Assembly (NCBI RefSeq): GCF_030143255.1
Contig: NZ_JARJNR010000003.1
Span: 124,001-188,000, forward strand
Source: Frigidibacter sp. SD6-1
GTDB taxonomy: Bacteria; Pseudomonadota; Alphaproteobacteria; Rhodobacterales; Rhodobacteraceae
Length of the DNA stretch: 64,000 bases
Reading direction: 5' to 3'
Shown: piece by piece, positions 44,066 to 52,766 of the stretch
Layout of the letters: each line of letters starts with the position of its first letter
How positions within the stretch are numbered: the stretch's first letter is position 1
Position numbers and translations under genes: made by a program
The notes under the pieces: generated by a model
Database searches by the model: none
Told to the model about the DNA's origin: nothing
Seen by the model: only the letters and a program-made list of their open reading frames with translations

Positions 44066-45330
44066 TCCTGACGGTCGCGCGGATCGTGGCGCTGGCGCTT
44101 GGCCTGATCGGCTTCGGCCTGTCGGGCTCGGCCTGGGCACACGACTGTCTCCTGAAGTGCGATGAACCGCCTCCGCCCCCGCCGCCACCAGAACCGCCCG
44201 CGATAGCGGATCGCGATGGGGATCGCGATCCGATGGTGATCGCTCCGGTCGCGGCTGCGGTGGCCCCAAGCGGACGGTCCGAATATATGCTGACCGGCAC
44301 GGCCGATGCGGTTGCCGCCGCAAGCGCACTTCTGGAAGAGATGGGCGGCAAGGTGATCGCGCGGCGCAGGTTGAAAAGCCTCGGTCTTGGCATGATTACC
44401 GCCGACCTCGGCAGGATCGGGTCGGCGGACGACCTGCGACGGCGGCTGGCGCGCGAGGGTCTGGCCGTCGGGGTCGAAAGCAACATGGTCTATAAGCAGG
44501 CAGCAGGCCCGTTGACCTATGCGCCAGCGCTAGCAGGCGCGCCCGATGGCGACCCCTGTCCGCTTGGCAAGGCCCTGTCGATCGGCGTGATCGACGGGCC
44601 GGTGGATGCCGGAACGACGGCGCTTGCGGGCGCGCGGATCGCCAGCCGTTCCTTCCTGCGCGAGGGCGACGCGGCCGGCGCCCCCGATCACGCGACCGCG
44701 CTTGCCGCCCTGATCGCGGCGCCGGGCAACGGGCAATGGCCCGCGGGCTTCGCGCGGAAGGCGCGCGTCCTGTCGGCGGTTGCATTCGCGAAGGGCACGA
44801 CCGGAGATGTCGCGCGCGCCGACGCGATTGCCGCCGCGCTCGACTGGCTGGCGACGGAACGGGTGCAGCTTGTGAACCTCTCGCTCGCCGGGCCGGAGAA
44901 TGCAACGCTCGGCATGGTGCTGCACGAGCTTGCCCGGCGTGGCACGATATTCGTCGCGGCAACCGGGAATGACGGCGCAGACGCCGTATCCTTCCCTGCC
45001 TCGCACCCCGATGTCTTCGCGATTTCGGCGGTCGATGCGCGCAAGAGGCTCTATTACAAGGCCAATCGCGGCACAGAAGTCTCTTTCGTCGCGCCCGGTG
45101 TCGAGCTTTTCGTCCCGACCGCCGACGGCGGTCGTTACCGGTCCGGCACGTCCTATGCCGCGGCCATCGCGACGGCGATCTTCGCCCACGCGATCGACGG
45201 AGGACTTTCGGGCGGCGATGCGATCGAGAAGGCGCTCGGAGCCGCCGCCGAGGACCTTGGGCCGAAAGGCCGCGACCGTAGCTTCGGCTGGGGTCTTCTG
45301 CAATTAACCGATTGTTCAAAAAAAATTTGA
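44062..45330 (+). CDS. Secreted S8 (subtilisin-like) serine protease
   Basis: A 422-aa protein with a signal peptide (about 1-26), a Pro-rich stretch, a region resembling a propeptide (about 70-150) and a subtilisin domain. The catalytic residues are Asp178 (GVIDGP), His210 (PDHATALAALI), Asn303 (ATGNDG) and Ser364 (SGTSYAAA). It is coupled with the sigma/anti-sigma pair, so it may cleave the anti-sigma periplasmic domain or be the regulon output. An AT-rich palindrome overlaps its stop. Confidence 0.9.
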   Translation: MILTVARIVALALGLIGFGLSGSAWAHDCLLKCDEPPPPPPPPEPPAIADRDGDRDPMVIAPVAAAVAPSGRSEYMLTGTADAVAAASALLEEMGGKVIARRRLKSLGLGMITADLGRIGSADDLRRRLAREGLAVGVESNMVYKQAAGPLTYAPALAGAPDGDPCPLGKALSIGVIDGPVDAGTTALAGARIASRSFLREGDAAGAPDHATALAALIAAPGNGQWPAGFARKARVLSAVAFAKGTTGDVARADAIAAALDWLATERVQLVNLSLAGPENATLGMVLHELARRGTIFVAATGNDGADAVSFPASHPDVFAISAVDARKRLYYKANRGTEVSFVAPGVELFVPTADGGRYRSGTSYAAAIATAIFAHAIDGGLSGGDAIEKALGAAAEDLGPKGRDRSFGWGLLQLTDCSKKI

Positions 45331-45332
45331 AC
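45314..45332. repeat. AT-rich palindrome overlapping the protease stop codon
   Basis: GTTCAAA and TTTGAAC pair with a 5-base A loop, spanning the last codons and TGA. It could act as a weak terminator or a binding site. Confidence 0.55.
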
Positions 45333-45649
45333 CATGTCGCGGTGTCAAACGACCAAGATGCGGAGGTGACCTGAAGGCCTGTCGCGGTCCGGTCTGATCG
45401 CGCGGTCGCGTAGCGAGTGGAGCGTTCTCCAGCGGGTGGGGAAGCGAAATTCCGGGTAACCGGGGACGTTCGTGCCCAGGCGGCATGTAGTGCCGTGAGT
45501 ATCGTAGGCGCCTGGGTGCGCAACAAGTGTGGCCGGCGCCGCCGCGCCGGCCACACCCCTTAGGTCCTTCGCCAATCCGCAGCCGGATGCTTGCAGCAGC
45601 CCGCCGCCCTGTGCTTAGCTGCCGCCGGAACCTTGTTGGCGCTAACGAA
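45331..45649. other. Structured non-coding gap before the haloperoxidase-like gene
   Basis: This 319-base gap has no convincing gene. Four successive stems are visible on the plus strand: TGGAG/CTCCA (45418-45431, CGTT loop), CCGG-GTAA-CCGG (45452-45463, GNRA-type loop), GCCCAGGCG/CGCCTGGGT (45474-45482 and 45509-45517) enclosing GGCA/TGCC, and a 12-bp GTGTGGCCGGCG/CGCCGGCCACAC hairpin (45527-45556). The last is a strong candidate terminator, the earlier ones a possible structured RNA or leader. Confidence 0.5.
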
Positions 45650-46969
45650 ATGCACTCACTGACCCGCAGACAGGCCATCGGCGGCCTGTCGACAGCCTTT
45701 CTCCTCCCGGCCCTGCCCGCCCATGCGGCCCCGGCCCCCTCGCCGCAGAAGATCATCTCGGTCTGGTATGGGCTGATCCTCGATCTCGTGCGGCACACGC
45801 CCACCTACACGCCGCCAGTGGTCAGCCGCGCGCTCGGCTACGCAGGCGTTGCGGTCCATGAGGCGACTGCCTCGGGGCGCGACGATCTTCTGACATTGGC
45901 GGGGCAGCTGAACGGGCTTGCGGCGGGCCCGGTACGCGAGGCGGGCGCATATGACGAGGCGATGGTCCTGCATGCGGCACTTGCCGGTGTCGTCGCGCGC
46001 CTGTTCTTCAACACCGGTCCGACCGGGCAGCGGGCCCTGAAGGCGGTGACCGAGAAGCTTGGCGCCGCGATCGAGGCGCCGCTCGCCCCCGAGGTCGCGC
46101 GCCGCAGCCGAGCCTATGGCGAGGCGTTTGCCGCCCATGTGCTCGACTGGGCTGCAGGTGACGGCGGCGCCGAAATCGTCAGCCTGGGGTTTCCCGAGGA
46201 TCATGCGCTGACCCCGGGTCCCGCCCACTGGGTGCCGACGAACCGTATCGCGCTTCAGCAGAAACCCTTGCTGCCGCACTGGGGCGCGAACCGGACTTTC
46301 GCCATGCCTCAGGGCACGAGCTGCCGCCTGCCGCCGCCGCCGGCCTATAGCGAAGATGAAGGTTCGGAGTTCTACAAACAGGCGGTGGAGGTCTACGAGG
46401 TCAGCAAGACCCTGACCGAGGACCAGCGCGCTGTGGCGCTTTTCTGGTCCGACGATGCGATGCTGTCGCGCACGCCCCCCGGCCACTGGATGTCGATCGC
46501 GCTTGATGCGCTCGCCGCCGAAGGGGCCGACCAGGCGCGCTATGCCGATGTCGTTGCCCGGCTGGGGGTTGCGCTGGCCGACGCTTTCATCGGCTGCTGG
46601 CAGGGCAAGTACGAATATGACCTGTTGCGCCCGGTCACCTATATCAACCGGCTGATCGACCCGACCTGGACGCCGTTCCTCGCGACCCCGCCCTTCCCGG
46701 AATATCCCTCGGGCCATTCCACCCAGTCGGGTGCGGCGGCCGAAGTGCTGAGCGCGCTTTTCGGCGCCGATCATGCCTTCACCGACGAAACCCCGACGAT
46801 CGAGGGCATGGCGCCGCGCAGCTTCGCCAGTTTCTGGGCCGCCGCCGACGAGGCCGGGATTTCGCGCCTTTACGGCGGCATCCACTACCGTGCCGCCATC
46901 GAGCGCGGGCTCGATCAGGGCCGCTGCATCGCGGCCCATACCAACGCCCTGAAGACGCGGAGGACATGA
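45650..46969 (+). CDS. Vanadium-haloperoxidase/PAP2-like secreted protein
   Basis: The 439-aa product starts at 45650 with a twin-Arg signal (LTRRQAIGG, cleavage near AHA). It belongs to the vanadium-dependent haloperoxidase/acid phosphatase superfamily: KYEYDLLRPVTYINR, YPSGHSTQSG and SRLYGGIHYRAAIE are visible. In the last motif the Asp normally three residues after the catalytic His (HxxxD) is Ala, so halogenating activity is questionable. The stop overlaps the next gene (ATGA). Confidence 0.85.
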   Translation: MHSLTRRQAIGGLSTAFLLPALPAHAAPAPSPQKIISVWYGLILDLVRHTPTYTPPVVSRALGYAGVAVHEATASGRDDLLTLAGQLNGLAAGPVREAGAYDEAMVLHAALAGVVARLFFNTGPTGQRALKAVTEKLGAAIEAPLAPEVARRSRAYGEAFAAHVLDWAAGDGGAEIVSLGFPEDHALTPGPAHWVPTNRIALQQKPLLPHWGANRTFAMPQGTSCRLPPPPAYSEDEGSEFYKQAVEVYEVSKTLTEDQRAVALFWSDDAMLSRTPPGHWMSIALDALAAEGADQARYADVVARLGVALADAFIGCWQGKYEYDLLRPVTYINRLIDPTWTPFLATPPFPEYPSGHSTQSGAAAEVLSALFGADHAFTDETPTIEGMAPRSFASFWAAADEAGISRLYGGIHYRAAIERGLDQGRCIAAHTNALKTRRT

Positions 46970-48549
46970 TGCGCGGGCTCTTGCTTCTTGCCCTTCTGGC
47001 CGCGCCGGTCGCGGTCCGCGCCGACGAGGCGCCGGTCGTTCCGATCTTCGCGGAGGAAACGGCAACCGCAGGGATTGACCACAGCTACACCGGCGAATGG
47101 CAATATATGGTCGGCGGCGGCGCGGCGGCCTTTGACTGCGACGCCGACGGGCGCGAGGATCTGTTCCTCGCGGGCGGCGAAAGCCCGGCCCGGCTTTATC
47201 ACAATGACAGCGCCCAGGGCGGCGCGCTTGCCTTCAGCGAACGGCCCAGCGGGCTGGAGCTTGACGCAGTGACCGGGGCCTATCCGCTCGACATTGACAG
47301 CGACGGGACGATGGACCTTGTCCTTCTGCGCGTCGGCGCCAACAGCGTGATGCGCGGTCTGGGCGATTGCCGCTTCAGCGCCGCGAACGAGGAGTGGCAT
47401 TTCGACGGCGGCGACGGCTGGTCCACGGCGCTCGCCGCGACATGGGAGAAGGGCGCAGGCTGGCCCACCATCGCCATCGGCAATTACATCGACCGGAACG
47501 AGGAGTTTTCGCCCTGGGGCTCTTGCACCGACAACTGGCTGCATCGCCCAGGCCCGGCCGGCGGCTTCGCCCCGCCGCTGGCGCTGACACCGTCCTACTG
47601 TCCGCTTTCGATGCTCTTCACCGACTGGAACGGCTCGGGCACGCCCTCGCTTCGTGTCTCGAACGACCGCGAATATTACGAGGGGGGTGAGGAACAGCTC
47701 TGGCATGTCGAGCCGGGCCAGGCGCCACGGCTCTACACGGCGGAGGAGGGCTGGAAAGAACTGAAAATCTGGGGGATGGGCATCGCGAGCTATGACCTGA
47801 AGGGTGACGGCACGCCGGAGTATTTCCTGACCAGCATGGCCGATCACAAGCTGCAGGAACTGGCGCCCGGCGCGGATGACGCGCCCGACTATCGCGACAT
47901 GGCGCTGGCGGCGGGCGTCACCGCGCAGCGGCCCTTCACCGGCGGCGATATCCGCCCCTCGACCGGCTGGCATGCCCAGTTCGCGGATGTGAATAACGAC
48001 GGTTTCACCGATCTGTTCGTCGCCAAGGGCAATGTGTCCGAAATGCCGGACTTCGCGATGGAAGACCCCAACAACCTGCTGTTGCAGCGACCCGATGGCA
48101 CCTTCATGGAGGCCGCAGACAAGGCGGGGGTGGCGAGCCTTCTGACCAGCCGGGGCGCGGCGCTTGCAGATTTCAACCTCGACGGCCTGCCCGATCTGGT
48201 GGTCGTGAACCGCCACGGGCCTGCGCAGGTCTGGCGAAATCTCGGTCCGGGTGGCCATTGGCTTGGCCTGCGCCCGCATCAGGACGGGTCAAACCCCGAT
48301 GCGGTCGGCGGCTGGATCGAGGTCAGGACCGCTGATCGCGTGCAGCGGCGCGAACTGACCGTGGGCGGCGGCCATGTGAGCGGGCAGGCAGGTTGGTGGC
48401 ATTTCGGGCTTGGGCCCGCAGAAGTGGCCGATGTGCGCGTCCTCTGGCCGGACGGGACGGCGGGCGACTGGCAGACCGTGCCCGCCGACGGCTTCTACCG
48501 GCTGGCCGAGGGCAGGCCGCCCGAGCGCCGGACCTTCGACCGTCGCTGA
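46966..48549 (+). CDS. Secreted FG-GAP/VCBS-repeat protein with ASPIC/UnbV domain
   Basis: A 527-aa exported protein (signal about 1-19) with several FG-GAP/VCBS repeats: FDCDADGREDLFLAGG, DIDSDGTMDLVLL, FADVNNDGFTDLFV and FNLDGLPDLVVV, each with Asp-rich Ca-binding loops, followed by an ASPIC/UnbV domain (about 440-515). This CRTAC-like fold mediates carbohydrate or protein binding in secreted proteins. Translation is coupled with the haloperoxidase-like gene. Confidence 0.88.
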   Translation: MMRGLLLLALLAAPVAVRADEAPVVPIFAEETATAGIDHSYTGEWQYMVGGGAAAFDCDADGREDLFLAGGESPARLYHNDSAQGGALAFSERPSGLELDAVTGAYPLDIDSDGTMDLVLLRVGANSVMRGLGDCRFSAANEEWHFDGGDGWSTALAATWEKGAGWPTIAIGNYIDRNEEFSPWGSCTDNWLHRPGPAGGFAPPLALTPSYCPLSMLFTDWNGSGTPSLRVSNDREYYEGGEEQLWHVEPGQAPRLYTAEEGWKELKIWGMGIASYDLKGDGTPEYFLTSMADHKLQELAPGADDAPDYRDMALAAGVTAQRPFTGGDIRPSTGWHAQFADVNNDGFTDLFVAKGNVSEMPDFAMEDPNNLLLQRPDGTFMEAADKAGVASLLTSRGAALADFNLDGLPDLVVVNRHGPAQVWRNLGPGGHWLGLRPHQDGSNPDAVGGWIEVRTADRVQRRELTVGGGHVSGQAGWWHFGLGPAEVADVRVLWPDGTAGDWQTVPADGFYRLAEGRPPERRTFDRR

Positions 48550-48565
48550 GCGGATCGTCACGCCT

Positions 48566-48607
48566 CCTCAGCGAGGAGAGCACGCAAGGGCTCGACGAGC
48601 GGCCCGG
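48566..48607 (-). repeat. Dispersed repeat, CCGGGCCGCTCGTCGAGCC type, copy B
   Basis: The minus strand matches the copy at 23162-23202 nearly base for base, with one extra C and a GT/A difference in the middle. It lies between convergent genes, again in terminator-like position. Confidence 0.6.
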
Positions 48608-48612
48608 CAGGC

Positions 48613-49260
48613 TCAGGGCGCTTCCGGCGCAAGGCGAAGGACGGGGCCGCCCGCCGCCTCGGCATCGGCGGCATCATGGGTCGCCAGCAGCGTGGGCACG
48701 CCCTGACGGCGAATGTGGTCGAAGACGAAGTCGCGGATATCGCCCCTCAGCGCCTCGTCGAGGCGCGAGAAGGGCTCGTCCAGCAACAGCGCCTTCGGCC
48801 GCGCCAGCAGGGCCCGCATCAGCGCCACCCGCGCGCGTTGCCCGCCCGACAGGGTGGCGGGATCGCGGTCGGCAAATCCGGAAAGCCCGGCGGTTTCCAG
48901 AGCCTCTTCGATCGCCTGCCGCCGCGCCGCGCGGTCGCGCGGTGCCGGGCCGAGGCCGAAGGCGAGGTTCTGGCCCACCGAGAGATGCGGGAAGAGGAGC
49001 GCGTCCTGAAACAGAACGCCGATCCCCCGCGCCTCTGCCGGTCTGTGCGTTACATCGCAACCGTCGAGCGATACCGTGCCAAGGCCGACGAAGTCCCGCC
49101 CGAGGTGGCCGCCGATGAAATCGAGAAGCGTCGATTTGCCGATGCCCGAGGGGCCCATGATCGTCACGACCTCGCCCGCGGCCACATCGCACGACAGGGG
49201 CGCGAACAGGGGCTCGGTTCGCCCTGCCGGACAGATGCAGACTTGCTTGACGCTGAGCAT
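48613..49260 (-). CDS. ynjD: ABC transporter ATP-binding protein, YnjD-like
   Basis: A 215-aa ATPase with GPSGIGKST (Walker A), LSGGQRARVALMRALL (signature) and ALLLDEPFSRLD (Walker B). Size and company match YnjD of E. coli (217 aa). It follows the permease gene by one base. The transported solute is unknown. Confidence 0.9.
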   Translation of the reverse strand: MLSVKQVCICPAGRTEPLFAPLSCDVAAGEVVTIMGPSGIGKSTLLDFIGGHLGRDFVGLGTVSLDGCDVTHRPAEARGIGVLFQDALLFPHLSVGQNLAFGLGPAPRDRAARRQAIEEALETAGLSGFADRDPATLSGGQRARVALMRALLARPKALLLDEPFSRLDEALRGDIRDFVFDHIRRQGVPTLLATHDAADAEAAGGPVLRLAPEAP

Positions 49261-49261
49261 C

Positions 49262-50950
49262 CTATCCCTGTCCCAGAAGCCCCTTCCGGTTTTTCCACAG
49301 AAGCACCGGAAGCGCCAGCGCAAGCCCGTAGGCGGCAAGCGGCATCAGCGCCTGCAGGCTCGCATACATCCCCGCCACCCTCCGGTCGCCGCCCGACGAC
49401 AGCGTCACCGCCTCGGTCGTCAGTGTCGTCACCCGGCCGCCGCCTATAAAGAGTGTGGGAAGGTACTGTGCGACCGATACGGCAAAGCCGATGGCGGCGG
49501 CGGTCAGGATCGGGCCGAGAAGGCAGGGCAGCCGTATCGTCAGAAGCCGTCGCCAGGGCCCGGCGCCGAGCGAGGCGGCAGTTTGGAAAAGCCGCGGGTC
49601 GAGTGCGTGCCAGGCCTCGGTCAGGGTCAGCATCACATAGGGAAAGACGAAGATCGCATGGGCCCAGAGCACCGCCGTCCAGTCGACGCCGAGCCCCGCC
49701 TTGAGGAAGACGACATTGAGGCCGAAGAGAAAGGCCAGTTGCGGCATCAGAAGCGGCAGATAGATCAGCGCCGTCGCCCAGCGGGCGCGCCTGAAGCGCC
49801 CGCGTGTCTCGCCCTCCAGCCAGAGGGCCGCAAGCACCAGTGACAGGAGCGTCGCGCCTGCTCCGATCTGGGCCGTCTCGGCCAGAACATGGACCCAGCC
49901 TGAGCCGGTATCGCGCCAGAGCGCGAGCGACCAGCGTTCGGGCACGGCATGAGGAAAGGACCAGCGCCAGGCGAGCGACCAGACAATCAGCGACAGAAGT
50001 GCGAGGAGCCCCGCCGCGACAAGACCGCCTGCCACCCCGGGCATGGCGGCGCCCAGCCGGGGGGCGCGAAGCGCCCGCCAGCCCCGGGCGAGCCGCCGCC
50101 GTGCGTGCGCGGCGACGAGCCTCTCGCCGAGGTGCCAGCCGAAGATCGTCAGGGCCACCAGAAGGCCGAGGAGAAGTGCCGCGAAAGCGGCGGGCGCGAA
50201 GAGGCCAAGGTCGGCCGACTGGAACCAGCGGGTCATGGCGACCGCAAGGGTCGGCGGGTTCGAGGGCCCGAGGATGATGGCCATGTCCACGACCGAGAGC
50301 GAGAAGGAGAGGACCGCATAGAGCGGCAGCCGGAGAGCCGGATAAAGCGCAGGCAACACCAGCCAGTACCAGGAGGCACGGCGCCCATGGCCAAGGGCGC
50401 GGCCGGTGGCGACAAGCCGCGCGACCGGCAGCTGCCCGAGCGAGGCGAGCATCACCAGCGCGAGGAACGGCAGTTCCTTGACCGTCAGCCCGAGGATCAG
50501 CGCAATCCCCCAGGCGTCATGCACGGTTGCGATATCGGGTGGCAGGCTCCAGCCGGTCGCCCAGGGGCTGAGCGCCCGGGCGATCCAGCCCGATGGCGCG
50601 ATCAGGAAAGCAAAGCCGATCGCCAGTGCCGCATGCGGTGCGGCCAGAAGCGGTGCGAGCCAGGAGGTCGCGCGCCGCGCACCGCCGGTCCACATCACCA
50701 GTTCGAACGCGAGGAAGAAGGACAGGACCGTCGAGGCGAGCCCGGTCCAGAGTGTCAGCGCAATACTCGTGCCCACGCCGGGCAGCGCCGCGAGGGCGGC
50801 GAGCGGCGCCACGTCCGAGGAAAGGCCCGCGTCGAGCCCGAAGGCGACGCGGGCCGTCTGGGCCAGACCGGCCAGGATCGGCGCGACGAAGCCGAGGGTC
50901 ACGGCCGCAAGGACCGACAGCCTGAGCCACCAGCCCTCGTGCCCCGTCAT
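49262..50950 (-). CDS. ynjC: ABC transporter double permease, YnjC-like
   Basis: A 562-aa protein with about twelve hydrophobic segments in two halves, each with an EAA-type cytoplasmic loop (ARLVATGRALGHGRRASWYWLVLPALYPA; FQTAASLGAGPWRRLLTIRLPCL). Fused double permeases with this size are characteristic of YnjC. The ATG at 50950 overlaps the binding-protein stop. Confidence 0.9.
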   Translation of the reverse strand: MTGHEGWWLRLSVLAAVTLGFVAPILAGLAQTARVAFGLDAGLSSDVAPLAALAALPGVGTSIALTLWTGLASTVLSFFLAFELVMWTGGARRATSWLAPLLAAPHAALAIGFAFLIAPSGWIARALSPWATGWSLPPDIATVHDAWGIALILGLTVKELPFLALVMLASLGQLPVARLVATGRALGHGRRASWYWLVLPALYPALRLPLYAVLSFSLSVVDMAIILGPSNPPTLAVAMTRWFQSADLGLFAPAAFAALLLGLLVALTIFGWHLGERLVAAHARRRLARGWRALRAPRLGAAMPGVAGGLVAAGLLALLSLIVWSLAWRWSFPHAVPERWSLALWRDTGSGWVHVLAETAQIGAGATLLSLVLAALWLEGETRGRFRRARWATALIYLPLLMPQLAFLFGLNVVFLKAGLGVDWTAVLWAHAIFVFPYVMLTLTEAWHALDPRLFQTAASLGAGPWRRLLTIRLPCLLGPILTAAAIGFAVSVAQYLPTLFIGGGRVTTLTTEAVTLSSGGDRRVAGMYASLQALMPLAAYGLALALPVLLWKNRKGLLGQG

Positions 50951-52134
50951 TTCGTGTAGCGCTTTGCCCATTCCTCGGCGATCCGCACCATCCAGCTCGG
51001 GTGCGGCTCGACAAGCGTCGGGCCGAGGTCTGCCTCGGTCGGCAGGGCGGCAGAGGCGGGCAGATCGGCAAAGGCCGCGCGTTGCGTCTCGTCAAGCTTC
51101 GTCATGTCGAGGACCGTATAGCTGCCGAGGATGCCGATATCCTGCGCGCGCGCCTGGGTGGCCGGGTCGAGCAGGAAGTTCGCCACCACTTCCGCGCCCT
51201 CGCGGTGCGCGGCGTTGAAGGGAATGGCGACGAAGCTGATATTGCCGATCGACCCGGCTTCGGGCCCGTAGGTGCGCACCGTATCGGGCAGAAGCCCCTT
51301 TTCGACGGCAGCAGCGGCGGCGGCCGGATCGAAGGCCATGGTGAAATCCACCTCGCCGTCATTCAGCATCTGGTTCAGCACGCTCTCATTCTCCGGGAAG
51401 GTCTCGCCCGCCCGCCAGAGATTGGGGCGGAGAGCGTCGTACCAGGCCCAGAGCGGTGCGGTCGCAGCGGCGAAACTGTCTTCCGTCGCCTCGGCCTGCA
51501 GGACGGACGCATCCGGCGCAAGCTCGATCAGCGCCTGCTTGAGGAAGGTCGCGCCCATGAAATTCTGTACCGCCGGATGGGTGAAGCGGCCGGGATTGGC
51601 GCTTGCCCAGTCGAGCAGCGCCGCCGCCGAGCGGGGCGGTTCCGCAACGCGCGCGCTGTCATAGGTATAGACGAACTTCGCCAGCCTCCAAGGCGACTCG
51701 TAGCCCTCGGTCGGGATGGTGAAATCCGTGACCGCCGCAGAACCAGGCGTGAGGTCAAGGAAGGCGGCGTTCGGCAGGTTCTCAAGGAAGGGTCCGTGCA
51801 GAAGCCCCTGTTCCTTCATCGACAGGAAATTCGCGCCATTGATCCAGATGAGGTCGACCGAGCCGCCTTCGGTCTGGCCCGCGCTTTTCTCGGCCAGAAC
51901 CCGCGTCACCGCCTCGGCAGTGTCCGAAAGCTTCACCTGCTCGACATGGACGCCGTATTTTGCCGACACCTGTCCGTCCACCCAGGCGATGAAATCATTG
52001 GTGCGGCTGTCCCCGCCCCAGGCGTTCCAGTAGACGGTCTGGCCCTTGGCCGCCGCAAGTGTCTCGTCCCAGCTGTCTGCCCAGAGGGGCGCGCCGATGA
52101 GGGCAAGAAGTGTGGCGGTGAGTGTCAGTCTCAT
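50947..52134 (-). CDS. ynjB: ABC transporter substrate-binding protein, YnjB-like
   Basis: A 395-aa periplasmic protein with a signal peptide (about 1-19, ending at LWA). The N-terminal GQTVYWNAWGGDSRTNDFIAW is the YnjB/YnjB-like signature, and the fold is of the thiamine/iron-binding type 2 class. Substrate unknown. Its ATG overlaps the stop of the phosphatidyltransferase gene. Confidence 0.9.
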   Translation of the reverse strand: MRLTLTATLLALIGAPLWADSWDETLAAAKGQTVYWNAWGGDSRTNDFIAWVDGQVSAKYGVHVEQVKLSDTAEAVTRVLAEKSAGQTEGGSVDLIWINGANFLSMKEQGLLHGPFLENLPNAAFLDLTPGSAAVTDFTIPTEGYESPWRLAKFVYTYDSARVAEPPRSAAALLDWASANPGRFTHPAVQNFMGATFLKQALIELAPDASVLQAEATEDSFAAATAPLWAWYDALRPNLWRAGETFPENESVLNQMLNDGEVDFTMAFDPAAAAAAVEKGLLPDTVRTYGPEAGSIGNISFVAIPFNAAHREGAEVVANFLLDPATQARAQDIGILGSYTVLDMTKLDETQRAAFADLPASAALPTEADLGPTLVEPHPSWMVRIAEEWAKRYTK

Positions 52135-52766
52135 GCGTCTGTCCTATGGTCGTTCGAGGGTAGGGAAAAGGCCTGCCAGCCCCAGTGCCAGCGGAGCGCG
52201 GTGGTGATCAGGCAAAGGAGGGCGAAGAGGGTGGCGAGTATCGGGAAGGCCTGCGGCCAGAGGCACATGGCGACGAAAAGCGCGATGGTTTCGGTGCCTT
52301 CGGTCAGGCCGCCGAGGTAATAGATGCCCTTGGCCGGATAGGCGGAGGATGCCTCGCCCCGCTGGGCGGCGATGGCAGCGAAGGCGAGGAAGCTCGATCC
52401 GGTACCGATGAAGGTGGTGATGAGGAAGGCGGCGGCAAGCGCGTTCGCGGCCGGGTCGGCGAGCGCGAAGCCCAGGGGCACGAGGCCGTAGAAGAGGAAA
52501 TCCGCAACGATATCAAGGAAGGCGCCGCGGTCGGTCGGGCCGGTGACGCGGGCCACCGCGCCATCGAGCCCGTCAAGCGCGCGGTTCGCGAGGATGAGGG
52601 CAAGCGCCAACCCGTGCCAGCCCGCGGCGAGCGCGGGCACGGCAAGCGCGCCGATGCCGAAGGCTGCAAGCGTGATCTGATCGGCGCCCACGCCACGCGC
52701 TGCCAGCATTTGCGCGGGCGGGCGCAGGATCGCGTGCTGCAGGGGCAGGAGGAAGCGGTCGATCAT
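52131..52766 (-). CDS. ynjF: CDP-alcohol phosphatidyltransferase, YnjF-like
   Basis: A 211-aa membrane enzyme from the ATG at 52766. The CDP-alcohol motif is visible as DGLDGAVARVTGPTDRGAFL followed by DIVAD, matching D-G-x2-A-R-x8-G-x3-D-x3-D. It has about six membrane segments. YnjF is encoded beside YnjBCD in E. coli too. Stops and starts overlap both neighbours (ATGA). Confidence 0.9.
   Translation of the reverse strand: MIDRFLLPLQHAILRPPAQMLAARGVGADQITLAAFGIGALAVPALAAGWHGLALALILANRALDGLDGAVARVTGPTDRGAFLDIVADFLFYGLVPLGFALADPAANALAAAFLITTFIGTGSSFLAFAAIAAQRGEASSAYPAKGIYYLGGLTEGTETIALFVAMCLWPQAFPILATLFALLCLITTALRWHWGWQAFSLPSNDHRTDA

Noticed and set aside
45400-45560. Known riboswitch or SRP/RNase P RNA in the structured gap
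   Set aside because: CCGGGTAACCGG recalls part of a TPP riboswitch, but CTGAGA and the other invariant blocks are missing. The SRP GGAAGGAAGCAGC-type core and RNase P conserved blocks are also absent.
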